The position numbers and the translations under genes are program-made. The notes under the pieces are model-generated. The model was not told the origin of the DNA, ran no database searches, and was given only the letters and a program-made list of their open reading frames with translations. From Desulfobacteraceae bacterium (GTDB taxonomy: Bacteria > Desulfobacterota > DSM-4660 > Desulfatiglandales > Desulfatiglandaceae), in contig JAUWMR010000033.1 in the NCBI GenBank assembly GCA_030613055.1, forward strand, positions 1 through 41,755: a stretch of DNA of 41,755 nt, in the 5' to 3' direction. Shown piece by piece: positions 15,583-24,846 of the stretch; within the stretch, counting starts at the first letter, position 1; each line of letters starts with the position of its first letter.

Positions 15583-18189
15583 ATGGGCCTGATTTCAAAT
15601 ATCATAAAAAATCTTTTACAGAAGCGGGAAGTTAGGAAACCGTTGAACGTAGAAGAACTCCGCACTGATTTCAGAGCGCGTTACCACCAGTTCAAGCTGC
15701 TTTTGAATGCCAATAACAAGGCATTAGAGATCATGGCAGAGATGGAGGATGCTCTTAGGGGGACATGGCCTTTTGGTATGTCTTTTGTACGGTCCAGGAG
15801 CACAAGTGTTTCAACAAATGTCTTCCAGATCGTCAAACATTTAAACGAACTGAGCCCCGGAAAGTATAAAGCGCTTTATGAGCGATTTAGAGAAATCCAA
15901 AAGGAAATAAACCCATTCGTTTATCCCAGGACCGCGAAAAAAGAAGGCCCGTTAGTCCTTTCACTCAAGGATGTGGACAGGGATCTGGCGGATCAGGTGG
16001 GCAGCAAGATCGCAAATATCGGGGAGATTAGAAACCGAATTCATCTTAAAGTTCCTGACGGGTTTGTTATCACATCACAGGCATACCAGCAGTTTATGGA
16101 ACTGAACGACCTCCAGGCGGAAATAGACCAGCGTATTCAGGCGACTGACGTGGATAGGGTGGATAAGCTTTACCAGCTCAGCGTCGATATTCAGCAATTG
16201 ATCATCCGGTCGCCGGTTCCAGAAGATCTTAAAGCCGATATTCTGGAAAACTACAGGCTCCTGGAATCTGTAAATGGCAAAGGACCCACTCTTGCCATGC
16301 GCAGCAGCGCATTAGGCGAGGATACGGCAGGAACGTCTTTTGCAGGTCAGTATCGGTCAGAACTCAATGTGAGCGAAGAAAATATATTTGATTCTTACAA
16401 AGAGATCCTGGCCAGCAAATACGGCCTGCCAGCAATGACATACCGCCTGAACAGGGGTATTCGAGATGAAGACGTTGCTATGTGTGTCGGGTGTCTGTGC
16501 ATGGTTGATGCGATTTCGGGCGGCGTGCTTTATTCAAGAAATCCCATGAGAATCAGGGATGAAACAATCGTTATCAATTCAGTGTGGGGCCTCCCTAAAT
16601 CTGTTGTTGACGGCAGTACGACCCCGGATCTCTTTGTCATCTCAAGGGATGATCCCATGATGATTCTCCGAAAGGAGGTGCCTGTCAAAGAGCAAAAATT
16701 TGTGTGCTATCCCGATGAAGGTGTTTGTCGTGTGGATATGGCCGGGGAGGAAAGCAGTAAGGCCTCTTTGACCGATGAACAGGCCTTAGAACTTGCACAA
16801 TTAGCGGTGCAGGTGGAAGAGCACTACGGCGTGCAGCAGGATATCGAGTGGGCCTTAGATCCGGATAACAACATTGTTTTTCTTCAATGTCGACCCCTTA
16901 GGCAGACGGATATACAAGGGTTCCAGGATACTGAATCCGTTCGGCCTGAGGAAGCGGATTCCGTCATTCTCAGGGGAGGGGTAACGGCCAGTCCGGGTGT
17001 GGCCGCCGGTCCCGTCTTCATTGTCAAAAAAGACATGGATATCCTTCAATTTCCCGAAGGAGGCGTTCTGGTTACTGCCCAATCCCTGCCCCGCTGGGCC
17101 ACGCTCCTGAATCGAGCGGCCGCAGTGGTTACGGAACAGGGAAGTATTGCGGGACATCTTGGTAATGTGGCGAGAGAGTTCGGGGTGCCTGCACTTTTTG
17201 GCCTGAAAGAGGCCATAGATCAATTAGAGAACGGGCAAGTGGTCACTGTTGACGCTGACGGCCTCAGTATCTATGAGGGTCGTATCGATGATCTTTTAAA
17301 AAGGGAGGAGAAACCTAAGAATCTCATGGAAGGGAGTCCTGTTTTTGAGGCATTGCATGGGGCTTCCCGGCTTATCATCCCTTTGAATCTTTTAGATCCC
17401 AATGCACCCGAATTCAGACCTGATAATTGCAAAACATTCCATGACATTACTCGTTTTTGTCACGAAAAATCCGTTCATGAGATGTTTAGCTTTGGGAAAG
17501 AGCATCGTTTCCCTGAGCGTTCCAGCAAGCAATTGCTATGTAAAGTGCCAATGCAGTGGTGGGTCCTGAATTTAGATGATGGGTTTTATGAGGAGGTAGA
17601 GAGTAAATATGTAAACCTGGAAAATATCGCCTCTATTCCCATGTTAGCCCTTTGGGAGGGGATTACTGCCGTCCCCTGGGAAGGCCCGCCGCCGGTAGAC
17701 GGAAAGGGATTCATGTCGGTCATGTTCCAGGCAACCGCAAATACGGCATTAGTCCCAGGCGTGCGTTCACAATATGCCGATCGAAATTATTTTATGATTT
17801 CCAAAAATTATTGCAGCCTGAGTTCCAGGCTTGGGTTTCACTTTTCCACCGTAGAGACCCTGGTGAGTGATAGATCGAGTGAAAATTATATAAGTTTCCA
17901 GTTCAAGGGCGGGGCAGCAGATTATCAAAGGAAGAGAAAAAGGATCGTTTTTGTAATGGAATTATTAGAGGATTATGATTTCAGGGTAGACGTGAAGGAA
18001 GACAGCCTGATCGCACGGTTAGAGGATCGGGAAGAGGGGTTCATGAAAGAACGTCTGAAAATCTTAGGTTACCTGACCATGCATACAAGGCAGCTTGACA
18101 TGATTATGGCTAACAATTCCAAAGTGCGTTACTACCGGTCAAAAATTAAAAAAGATATTCAAAACATGATTGATTCCCAGCAGGGTTAA
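15583..18189 (+). CDS. PEP-synthase-like protein (ATP-binding and phosphohistidine domains, novel C-terminal region)
   Basis: The 868-residue protein has a helical N-terminal region of about 130 residues and a PPDK/PEP-synthase ATP-binding domain (about 130-440; AMRSSALGEDTAGTSFAGQY and QDIEWALDPDNNIVFLQCRP). A swivelling phosphohistidine domain (about 480-580) follows, with candidate catalytic His525 in GSIAGHLGNVAREFGVPALF. The PEP/pyruvate barrel of true PEP synthases is absent; about 280 residues of unrecognised sequence follow instead. It probably moves phosphate from ATP via the histidine to an unknown acceptor. The ATG at 15583 is preferred over a GTG at 15556; neither has a good Shine-Dalgarno. 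It stands alone after the terminator. Confidence 0.8.
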   Translation: MGLISNIIKNLLQKREVRKPLNVEELRTDFRARYHQFKLLLNANNKALEIMAEMEDALRGTWPFGMSFVRSRSTSVSTNVFQIVKHLNELSPGKYKALYERFREIQKEINPFVYPRTAKKEGPLVLSLKDVDRDLADQVGSKIANIGEIRNRIHLKVPDGFVITSQAYQQFMELNDLQAEIDQRIQATDVDRVDKLYQLSVDIQQLIIRSPVPEDLKADILENYRLLESVNGKGPTLAMRSSALGEDTAGTSFAGQYRSELNVSEENIFDSYKEILASKYGLPAMTYRLNRGIRDEDVAMCVGCLCMVDAISGGVLYSRNPMRIRDETIVINSVWGLPKSVVDGSTTPDLFVISRDDPMMILRKEVPVKEQKFVCYPDEGVCRVDMAGEESSKASLTDEQALELAQLAVQVEEHYGVQQDIEWALDPDNNIVFLQCRPLRQTDIQGFQDTESVRPEEADSVILRGGVTASPGVAAGPVFIVKKDMDILQFPEGGVLVTAQSLPRWATLLNRAAAVVTEQGSIAGHLGNVAREFGVPALFGLKEAIDQLENGQVVTVDADGLSIYEGRIDDLLKREEKPKNLMEGSPVFEALHGASRLIIPLNLLDPNAPEFRPDNCKTFHDITRFCHEKSVHEMFSFGKEHRFPERSSKQLLCKVPMQWWVLNLDDGFYEEVESKYVNLENIASIPMLALWEGITAVPWEGPPPVDGKGFMSVMFQATANTALVPGVRSQYADRNYFMISKNYCSLSSRLGFHFSTVETLVSDRSSENYISFQFKGGAADYQRKRKRIVFVMELLEDYDFRVDVKEDSLIARLEDREEGFMKERLKILGYLTMHTRQLDMIMANNSKVRYYRSKIKKDIQNMIDSQQG

Positions 18190-18234
18190 AATAAATCCGG
18201 ATAGTCTCCGCATTGTCAATAATTGATTTTGGGC

Positions 18235-18306
18235 AACACTTTAGCTTTTTGGAAAAAGAGATCCCCGCGACCCTTCCAGTCTTGTATTAAAAAGTTAAAG
18301 TATTAA
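18235..18306 (-). repeat. repeated intergenic unit, copy 3 (diverged)
   Basis: Read on the minus strand it has TAATACTTTAACTTTTT, a GGGTCGCGGGGATCTCTTTTT block and a final AGCTAAAGTGTT. The two ends are themselves an imperfect inverted repeat. It lies about 150 bp before the SLC13 gene at 18455. No -24/-12 promoter was found in the remaining gap. Confidence 0.45.
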
Positions 18307-18454
18307 GATTTAGGAAAAGAATAAGGCGAAAATATTTTTTATGGCACTTTGTGAAATAATGTACTATATGTTTTTCTCAACAGGTTGAAAATTTAAGTGA
18401 AATTGTATTGCGGATTGTGGCGATAACACGTTAAATCGTGAGTAAGGAGGGGAA

Positions 18455-20035
18455 ATGTTTTTCAAATCGACTTGGTTTCAGCTTTGTCTTGCATTTGCAC
18501 TTGGGATTATTGTTCTGCTCTTGCCCAGACCGGAAGGAACGAAGTTTAAGATAACAGGTGATGGCGGTCAGGAATTCTTCCAGCATATCAGCCAGCACTT
18601 CTCCCTGGTTTCTACCGAAAAAGAAAAGGCCGGAGCGTATATTGTTGAGGCAAAAAACCCCGGTAAAAAGGAATCAACTGCAGCATTTTTAGCAGACAAA
18701 GCAGCAGAATTGGGGATAGCTGGAGTGGGAGTGGGTTATGTGGATGGCCTCTCACCAAAGGCAAAGAGATTTTTAGCTGTCTTAGTGGTACTGATTTTTC
18801 TCTTTGTGGCAGAACCTATTCCTCTTGAGATTACGGCAATCTGCATTGCCGTGTTTTTGGTCCTTATGGGAGTTAGTGATGTTAAAACGGCCTGGGCCCC
18901 TTATATGCACCCTGTGGTTGTTTTTATCATGTGCTGCCTGATCTTTGCCATATCTCTGGAAAAGGCAGGGCTTACCAAGCGGCTTGGATATTTTATTATC
19001 AAGAAAGCCGGAAACAGCGTTGTGCGCTTTACCTTTGTTATATCCATGGGGCTCGGCATCTCTTCCGCCTTCATGCACGATGCGGCAGCAACCGCCATAG
19101 GCATTGTTACCATGCTCCCGTTAATGAGGGCCGTGGGCATTGATCCTCACACCAACACCGCCAAATTCATGATGCTATCATTACCCTTTGCCTGTTCCTG
19201 CGGTGGTATGGGATCGCTTGTGGGTGGTGGTCGGTGTATGGTAGCCGCGGCCTTCCTCAAGGAGTTTACAGGTATTGAAATTACCTTTTTTGAATGGATA
19301 AAGTATGCCATGCCGGCAGCAATCCTGACAGTGCCGGCGGCCGTTTTGATTGTCTATCTTGTATTCCGGCCTGACCCGAAGTTTAAGCTACCTGAGTTTG
19401 ACGAGGATATCGGCCCCTGGAGTCCCCTGGAAAAAAAGACCCTGATTATTATTGGTCTTTCGTTTCTATTATGGCTGACAAAGGGGTTCCATGGTATGCA
19501 TTACTCGGTAACCGGAATGTTGGGCGTGGCCGGCCTGATACTTTTTGGCATCCTGAAATGGGAGGATATCCACGAAAACCTTGAGTGGGGAACGGCCCTT
19601 TTTATCTTTGGCGGGGGCATTTCCCTGGGTCTCGCAATGGGCTACTCGGGTGCTGCTACTTATTTTGCCAACCTGTTTTTCCCTTATATTCAGGGTGGGG
19701 GCTGGCTCCTTCTGTTTGCAGGTGTTGGCCTTTTCGGGGCACTTGTAACTAATGCCATGGCCAATGTGGCTGCCGCGGCCCTGATTTTGCCCATCGTGAT
19801 TCCAATGGCCCAGTTGGAAGGTGTGGACCCCACTGTACTTGCCCTGTGCCTCGGGACAGCTACTTCCTTTGCCATGCTTTTGGTGATCGGTTGCCCGCCA
19901 AACGCCATTGCTTATAGCTACAGGTATTTTAAGGCGTCTGATATTACAAAAGTTGGCCTTATTGCTACCCCTGTCCTGTTAGGAATTTTAATACTGGTTG
20001 CGGCTGTATGGTGGAAGATTTTAGGGCTGGTGTGA
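18455..20035 (+). CDS. SLC13/DASS family sodium:anion symporter (copy 2, divergent)
   Basis: The 526-residue transporter has a first helix at about 6-24, then a hydrophilic, probably periplasmic insert of about 80 residues (about 26-105) before the main membrane domain. Substrate-site regions are GGMGSLVGGGRC in the first half, TNAMANVAAAALILP in the second, and GCPPNAIAYS. These differ from the GSPAAGGRN type of copies 1 and 3, which suggests a different substrate or affinity. AAGGAGGGG lies directly before the ATG. It is followed by the soluble REC-kinase fusion, a possible regulator. The substrate is unknown. Confidence 0.88.
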   Translation: MFFKSTWFQLCLAFALGIIVLLLPRPEGTKFKITGDGGQEFFQHISQHFSLVSTEKEKAGAYIVEAKNPGKKESTAAFLADKAAELGIAGVGVGYVDGLSPKAKRFLAVLVVLIFLFVAEPIPLEITAICIAVFLVLMGVSDVKTAWAPYMHPVVVFIMCCLIFAISLEKAGLTKRLGYFIIKKAGNSVVRFTFVISMGLGISSAFMHDAAATAIGIVTMLPLMRAVGIDPHTNTAKFMMLSLPFACSCGGMGSLVGGGRCMVAAAFLKEFTGIEITFFEWIKYAMPAAILTVPAAVLIVYLVFRPDPKFKLPEFDEDIGPWSPLEKKTLIIIGLSFLLWLTKGFHGMHYSVTGMLGVAGLILFGILKWEDIHENLEWGTALFIFGGGISLGLAMGYSGAATYFANLFFPYIQGGGWLLLFAGVGLFGALVTNAMANVAAAALILPIVIPMAQLEGVDPTVLALCLGTATSFAMLLVIGCPPNAIAYSYRYFKASDITKVGLIATPVLLGILILVAAVWWKILGLV

Positions 20036-20059
20036 TGTCGATTTTGGATTTTAGATTTT

Positions 20060-20160
20060 GACAGTCTCGTAAAAAGTCAAATTTACCGTCACTCCCGCGA
20101 AGGCGGGAGTCCAAAACTGCCTGAAATGACTGGATTCCCGCCTCCGCGGGAATGACAAAA
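20060..20160. repeat. REP-type inverted repeats
   Basis: GTCACTCCCGCGAAGGCGGG (from 20088) and a partner ending CCTCCGCGGGAATGAC (20131-20156) form two GC-rich hairpins facing each other. This is a dispersed repeat of a kind common in deltaproteobacterial genomes; similar words occur at 24160-24560 and 37100-37345. It lies just after the SLC13 gene. No gene lies in the gap. Confidence 0.7.
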
Positions 20161-20262
20161 AAAGAAAGATAAATACTTTTTATGAGTTTATCAGATTGCG
20201 GATTGCGGATTGTGGAATTATAAAAATGTAATAAGTAACCTGGATCAAGGAATGTGTTATTC

Positions 20263-21453
20263 ATGGAAGGTATAAGACTTCTTCTTGTTGACGATGAAGA
20301 AGAATTCCGGCGGACAATCGCAAAACGCATGACATTAAGGGGTATTTCCCCGGAACAGGCAGGGACAGGGGAAGAGTGCCTGTCCGTTCTTGAGAAGAAG
20401 CCTGTGGATGTAGTGGTATTGGACGTTAAAATGCCCGGCATGAGCGGGATTGAGGCCCTTTATCATATCAAGGAAAAATATCCGAAAACTGAGGTTATAC
20501 TTTTGACCGGCCATGCAGCAACACAGGATGGCGTTGAAGGCATCAAAGCGGGAGCCTTTGATTATCTCAGCAAGCCGATTGAACTTGATCATCTGTTAGG
20601 CAAGATCAAACAGGCATACGACAAGATCAGGCGGGAGGAAGAAAAACTCAGAGAGGCAGAATTCAGGGAAAAGATGGAGCAGCAGATGATCGCTACGGAG
20701 AGGCTGGCCTCCCTGGGGACCTTAGCTGCCGGTGTGGCTCATGAAATCAATAATCCCCTGGCTATTATCAAAGAATCGGCCGGATGGATGAAGCTTATCC
20801 TTAATAAAGAAGAATTCGCGGAAATACCCCGCAAACAGGATTTTGATATGGCCCTGGACAAGATTGAAAAGGGCGTTGAAAGGGCCAAGAGAATCACGCT
20901 TAAGCTTTTGGGTTTTGCAAGAAAAGGCGATTCTGTATTGGCTGAGGTAGACCTGAAAGAATTAGCTGGTGAGGCCATTCAGTTAGTAGGCAGGGAAGCG
21001 GCAAATAGGGAAATTGAAATTGTCCGGAAAATGGATGTTCCGGAAAACACCATATGGAGTGATCCCTATCAGTTAAGACAGGTCTTGCTTAATCTCATCA
21101 CAAACGCGATTCATGCTACAGAGTCCGGGGGGGAAATCACTATTAAACTCGAAGTGACAGGTGAGAACGTGGCCCTCATTGTGCAGGACACAGGACAGGG
21201 CATTCCCAAAGAAAATCTGGAAAAGATTTTCGAGCCTTTTTTTAGCACCAAATCACCCGGTGAAGGTACAGGTCTCGGGCTATTTGTTACAAGGGGCATT
21301 GTCGAGAAATTAGGGGGGACAATAGAGGTCGAGAGCCAGCTTGGTAACGGTACCAGCTTTTGTATTAAACTCCCGAAATATCTTGAGGTAAAAGAAGATT
21401 TAGAAGGAAATCATCATGCCGATTTGTTAGACAAAATTGTTAAGATGGGTTAA
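20263..21453 (+). CDS. soluble hybrid: receiver fused to histidine kinase
   Basis: The 396-residue cytoplasmic protein has a receiver at 1-118 (Asp9-Asp11 cluster, Asp54, Thr82, Lys104), a short charged coiled linker (KIRREEEKLREAEFREKMEQ at about 121-140), HisKA with His160 in [12 protein letters not shown], and an intact HATPase_c. There is no membrane segment. An N-terminal receiver on a kinase usually means it is controlled by another kinase, so it may relay signals within the locus. The linker resembles the tails of the receiver-only proteins nearby. The ATG at 20263 follows AAGGA; an in-frame GTG upstream (20254) is less likely. The regulator at 21495 follows closely. Confidence 0.9.
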   Translation: MEGIRLLLVDDEEEFRRTIAKRMTLRGISPEQAGTGEECLSVLEKKPVDVVVLDVKMPGMSGIEALYHIKEKYPKTEVILLTGHAATQDGVEGIKAGAFDYLSKPIELDHLLGKIKQAYDKIRREEEKLREAEFREKMEQQMIATERLASLGTLAAGVAHEINNPLAIIKESAGWMKLILNKEEFAEIPRKQDFDMALDKIEKGVERAKRITLKLLGFARKGDSVLAEVDLKELAGEAIQLVGREAANREIEIVRKMDVPENTIWSDPYQLRQVLLNLITNAIHATESGGEITIKLEVTGENVALIVQDTGQGIPKENLEKIFEPFFSTKSPGEGTGLGLFVTRGIVEKLGGTIEVESQLGNGTSFCIKLPKYLEVKEDLEGNHHADLLDKIVKMG

Positions 21454-21494
21454 CTGTTAATAACACCTGTAAAACTCCGGGGGAGAGAAGCGTC

Positions 21495-21935
21495 ATGATA
21501 AAAATACCAACCAGGGTACTGTTAGTGGACGATGAGAAAGATTTCGTGGAGATGCTTTCATTAAGATTAAAAGAGATGGGAGAAAAAGTAACACTTGCCT
21601 ACAACGGCCAGGAGTGCCTCGAAATCTTAGAAAAAGAGAATATCGATGTCGTGATATTAGACATCAAGATGCCGGGTATGGATGGCATCGAAACCTTGAC
21701 GGAAATAAAAAAGAGGTTCCCTATAGTTGAAGTTATCATGCTGACAGGACATGGGACAACAGAGACGGCTGTTGAAGGGATGAAATTAGGCGCTTTTGAT
21801 TATCTTATGAAGCCCGCGGATTTTGATGATTTGACGGTCAAAATGGAAGGTGCCAGAAAGAGGAAGGATGAGCAGGAGGAGCGCATCAGGAAGGCGGAGG
21901 CTACTTTTCTATTACGAAAAAGCGGTAATATTTGA
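21495..21935 (+). CDS. response regulator, receiver only with helical tail
   Basis: The 146-residue receiver has Asp12-Asp13, phosphoacceptor Asp56 in VVILDIKMPGMDG, Thr in MLTGHG and Lys in LMKPAD, then a charged tail (RKRKDEQEERIRKAE). GGGGGAG precedes the ATG. It sits between two kinases: the soluble hybrid 42 bp upstream and the Cache kinase 40 bp downstream, and could accept phosphate from either. There is no output domain. Confidence 0.9.
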   Translation: MIKIPTRVLLVDDEKDFVEMLSLRLKEMGEKVTLAYNGQECLEILEKENIDVVILDIKMPGMDGIETLTEIKKRFPIVEVIMLTGHGTTETAVEGMKLGAFDYLMKPADFDDLTVKMEGARKRKDEQEERIRKAEATFLLRKSGNI

Positions 21936-21975
21936 AAGAATTTTTTTAATCCGGAAAAAGGTGGTGTGATTTGCT

Positions 21976-23637
21976 ATGAAAAGCTCGGCTTACGCAAATC
22001 TCCAAAGAAAGATTATTACTGTTACATTGCTGGTTTCCTTTGCGCCACTTATCATACTTGGCGTGACCATGTATTACCAGGTTGCGCTAATGTGCAAGGA
22101 CAAGACCGAAGAACATATAAAATATCGCGCCAGGGCCCAGGCACAGGCTATTGATCTGTTTTTAAAAGAGCGTACCGCGATCCTCAGCGCAATGGCCGAT
22201 ACCCATAGTTTTAATGATATGATCGATGAGAAAAATCTTTCCCGCGTATTTGAGGTCATGAATTTGAGGGCAGGTGCCTTTGTTGACTTAGGTGTCATAG
22301 ACAGCGCGGGCCAGCATTTAGCCTACGTGGGACCTTATGATCTCAGTGGGCTGAATTATTATCAGGAGAGCTGGTTTGGCGAAGTTATGAGCAAGGGGGT
22401 CTACATAAGCGATGTGTATATGGGATTTCGGCAGTTACCCCATTTCATTATTGCTGTTCGCTGCTGGGAAGGCCAGCGTAGCTGGATTCTGAGGGCGACT
22501 ATTGATCCGAATATCTTCGGGGCAATCGTCCTGTCTGCACAGATTGGAAAAACAGGAGACGCCTACCTTGTAAACAAGGCCGGCATTTACCAGACCCATC
22601 CACGGTTTAGCGGCAAGATCCTGACAGAATTTAATTTAGATACTAAGATGTTTAGAGGAGGGACAACAGTTATAGAAGCGAGAGGCAGTCTTGGTAATAG
22701 ACTCCTGTATGCGGGAAGCTGGTCGAATAACAATAAGTGGCTTCTTGTAATCAGCCAGGAACCGGCCGAGTATATGAGAAGGCTGTTTGCATTGCGGAAT
22801 ACCGAAATTGCGATCATTATCTTTGGTATTTTTGCTATTATCATGACAACTATTTTCACAACCCGTCTTGCGGTCAATCATTTAAGAGATTCTGATGCCA
22901 AGATGAACGAACTCAATGCACAGCTTATTCAATCAGACAAGCTGGCAGCATTGGGCAAAATGGCAACAGGTGTGGCCCACGAGATAAATAATCCGTTGAA
23001 CATTATTATACAAAAGACCGGATGGATGGAAGACCTCCTGGCCGAAGAGGAGTTTCAGAACAGTGAAAATTATGGAGAATACAAGAAGTCCATTGAAAAA
23101 ATAGAATATCATGTGGAACGTGCCCGAAAGGTTGTCCACAATATGTTAGGCTATGCGCGGAAAATGGAACCTCATCTCGAGGATGTGGACCTGAACAGGA
23201 CGATCAACCGGACCATTGATATGTTAGAGAATTATGCAAGAGATAATAACATCGATATCCAGACTGATCTGAGTCCGGATATCCCGATTATCGCCAGCGA
23301 TGAGGCCCAGCTCCAGCAGGTTTTTATGAACCTTATATCCAATAGTATTGATGCCATAGGTAAAGATGGTCTAATTCAGGTAAAAAGTTACAGGATTAAG
23401 GAAAATATAACTGTAAGCATAACAGACGACGGCCCGGGGATTCCGCGGGACCAGCAGAAAAAGGTCTTTGATCCCTTCTTTACCACAAAACAGACAGGCA
23501 AGGGCACCGGTCTTGGATTGTGGATTTGTTATAGCATAATCGAAAAATTGGGAGGGTCTTTAAGTTTTAGAAGTAAGGTAGGAGAAGGCACCACCTTTAC
23601 TATCAGCATCCCACTTATAGTACCGGAGAAGAAATGA
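21976..23637 (+). CDS. Cache-domain membrane sensor histidine kinase (duplicate A)
   Basis: The 553-residue kinase has a first helix at about 13-35, a double-Cache-like periplasmic sensor (about 37-275; [18 protein letters not shown] at 143-160), a second helix at about 278-298, HisKA with His335 in [12 protein letters not shown], and an intact HATPase_c. It has the same length as the kinase at 26510 and aligns with it without gaps through the first 340 residues by eye, so this is a recent duplicate. Differences cluster in the sensor (for example RCWEGQRS against RRQEGQNS), so ligand preference may differ. AAGGTGGT precedes the ATG. The receiver at 23689 is its partner. Confidence 0.93.
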   Translation: MKSSAYANLQRKIITVTLLVSFAPLIILGVTMYYQVALMCKDKTEEHIKYRARAQAQAIDLFLKERTAILSAMADTHSFNDMIDEKNLSRVFEVMNLRAGAFVDLGVIDSAGQHLAYVGPYDLSGLNYYQESWFGEVMSKGVYISDVYMGFRQLPHFIIAVRCWEGQRSWILRATIDPNIFGAIVLSAQIGKTGDAYLVNKAGIYQTHPRFSGKILTEFNLDTKMFRGGTTVIEARGSLGNRLLYAGSWSNNNKWLLVISQEPAEYMRRLFALRNTEIAIIIFGIFAIIMTTIFTTRLAVNHLRDSDAKMNELNAQLIQSDKLAALGKMATGVAHEINNPLNIIIQKTGWMEDLLAEEEFQNSENYGEYKKSIEKIEYHVERARKVVHNMLGYARKMEPHLEDVDLNRTINRTIDMLENYARDNNIDIQTDLSPDIPIIASDEAQLQQVFMNLISNSIDAIGKDGLIQVKSYRIKENITVSITDDGPGIPRDQQKKVFDPFFTTKQTGKGTGLGLWICYSIIEKLGGSLSFRSKVGEGTTFTISIPLIVPEKK

Positions 23638-23688
23638 ACTTTGAACCGATCTCTTAAAATTTAAAAATCTAAAATCATGGAGGTTTAC

Positions 23689-24117
23689 ATGGAATTCTTC
23701 AACGTTTTAGTGGTGGATGACGAGGAAGATTTTGTAGAGACCTTGGTCAATCGTCTAAATAAAAGAAAAGTGCCCGCAACAGGGGTTTTGAGTGGCGAAG
23801 AAGCCATTGAATTGATGAAAGAAAGGGAATTTGATGTGGTTATTTTAGACGTCAAAATGCCCGGGGGCATGGACGGTATTGAGACCTTAAGGGAGATTAA
23901 GAAGGTTCAACCTCTTGCCGAGGTCCTTTTACTTACCGGGCATGCTTCCGTGGAGACCAGTATCGAAGGCATGAAGTTAGGGGCCTTTGATTACGTCTTG
24001 AAACCGATTAAACTGGAAGACCTTTTTCCAAAGCTGGCCGAGGCATTTGAAAGAAAAGATGCCCATGATTCGAAGATTCGAGGCGCCAAAATCAAGAAGT
24101 TGCTCCGATACTGGTAA
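23689..24117 (+). CDS. response regulator, receiver only with helical tail (duplicate A)
   Basis: The 142-residue receiver has Asp9-Asp11, phosphoacceptor Asp54, and Thr and Lys in LLTGHA and VLKPIK. The loop after the phosphoacceptor reads MPGGMDG, with one glycine more than the usual MPGMDG; only this protein and its duplicate at 28223 have it. The tail is ERKDAHDSKIRGAKIKKLL. The ATG at 23689 was chosen because GGAGG lies 5 bases before it; an ATG at 23677 overlaps that site. The 50 bp before it are nearly identical to those before 28223. Confidence 0.9.
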   Translation: MEFFNVLVVDDEEDFVETLVNRLNKRKVPATGVLSGEEAIELMKEREFDVVILDVKMPGGMDGIETLREIKKVQPLAEVLLLTGHASVETSIEGMKLGAFDYVLKPIKLEDLFPKLAEAFERKDAHDSKIRGAKIKKLLRYW

Positions 24118-24159
24118 AAATTTCGCAATGGATACAAGTTTGATAAACCCGCATAAAGT

Positions 24160-24560
24160 CTCCAAGGCCGTCACTCCCGCCCCGCCTGTCGGAGTGAGGC
24201 GTAGATCCCGCTATCGGGGCCGCCCGGCGGGCAGGTCCGGAGGGCAGGTTTCGCCTGCCTGTGCAGGGATGGCAGACAGGCGGGTATGACAGCTCTCATA
24301 TCTGCTTGATATTAAATGCTTTAGTGTCATTCCGGCCCTGCATCAATTTGATAATTATTACATAAGCATGAACTCTGCGTAGCGCAGGGCTTTAGCCCTG
24401 CTTAGTCCATGGCATGGCTGAAGCCATGCGCTACATCTGTCAGGCATGGCTGAAGCCGTGCGCTACATCTGTCAGGCAGGGCTGAAGCCGTGGGCTACTT
24501 TATTGTCATTCCCGCCCTGCCTGCCGTATTGCGGGCAGGTTCGGCAGGCGGGCCTTATAA
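24160..24560. repeat. cluster of REP-type hairpins
   Basis: Several palindromic words follow one another: GTCACTCCCGCC and CTATCGGGG near 24170-24220, GCGCAGGGCTTTAGCCCTGC at about 24380-24400, and three tandem variants of CATGGCTGAAGCCATGCGCTAC with ATCTGTCAGGC spacers up to about 24500, then GTCATTCCCGCCCTGCC. They match the hairpins in the MITE-like elements. The transposase type that spreads REPs (RAYT) is encoded at the window end. No gene is seen. Confidence 0.7.
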
Positions 24561-24564
24561 TTCG

Positions 24565-24597
24565 TGATCGATTTTTTCAAAGAGCTAAAATGATACC
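24565..24597 (-). repeat. repeated intergenic unit, partial copy 4
   Basis: GTGATCGATTTTTTCAAAGA followed by GCTAAAATGATAC matches, on the minus strand, the first part of copy 1 (GTAACAGTTTAGCTCTTT followed by AAAAAAATCGATC). Only this end of the unit is present. It lies just upstream of the TTTTACA palindrome at 24608. Confidence 0.45.
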
Positions 24598-24607
24598 CCA
24601 TGCCTTG

Positions 24608-24624
24608 TTTTACAATCTGTAAAA
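24608..24624. promoter_or_regulatory. candidate activator-binding palindrome (UAS 2)
   Basis: TTTTACA-ATC-TGTAAAA is the same perfect 7-3-7 inverted repeat as at 5884-5900, differing only in the spacer. Its centre (24616) lies 116 bp before the GG of the -24/-12 promoter at 24731. The shared sequence and distance suggest that one sigma54 activator controls both promoters. Confidence 0.65.
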
Positions 24625-24730
24625 AATATTGACATATTGTTACCGCCGACAGGCGATACCGCAACGCTTGTCTTTTGGAAATCAGCTTTATTTTTGAATA
24701 GTTAGCTAAGGCTTCCGCCATCCTCATTTT

Positions 24731-24746
24731 TGGCATACCTATTGCC
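24731..24746 (+). promoter_or_regulatory. sigma54 (-24/-12) promoter
   Basis: TGGCATACCTATTGCC fits TGGCA-N6-TTGC with 10 bases between GG and GC. The predicted start near 24757 gives a leader of about 90 nt before the SLC13 gene at 24847. It is preceded by the enhancer-like palindrome. Confidence 0.75.
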
Positions 24747-24846
24747 TGTATTATTCTTCATTCATCCATACATAAAGCAACTACTCAGGTTATTTAGGGC
24801 GAAGCTTGACTATGTGAGTAGTCACATGAAATCTAAGGAGGAAAAT

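Noticed and set aside
18342-18347. TGGCAC as a -24 element before SLC13 copy 2
   Set aside because: The -12 position reads GAAAT, with no GC, and no TTTTACA palindrome lies upstream.
24047-24289. Open frame of 80 codons overlapping the end of a receiver gene
   Set aside because: It overlaps the receiver in another frame and then runs through REP hairpins.
24730-24846. Longer N terminus for SLC13 copy 3 from a TTG
   Set aside because: The TTG lies inside the -24/-12 promoter, and ATG 24847 has a strong TAAGGAGG site.
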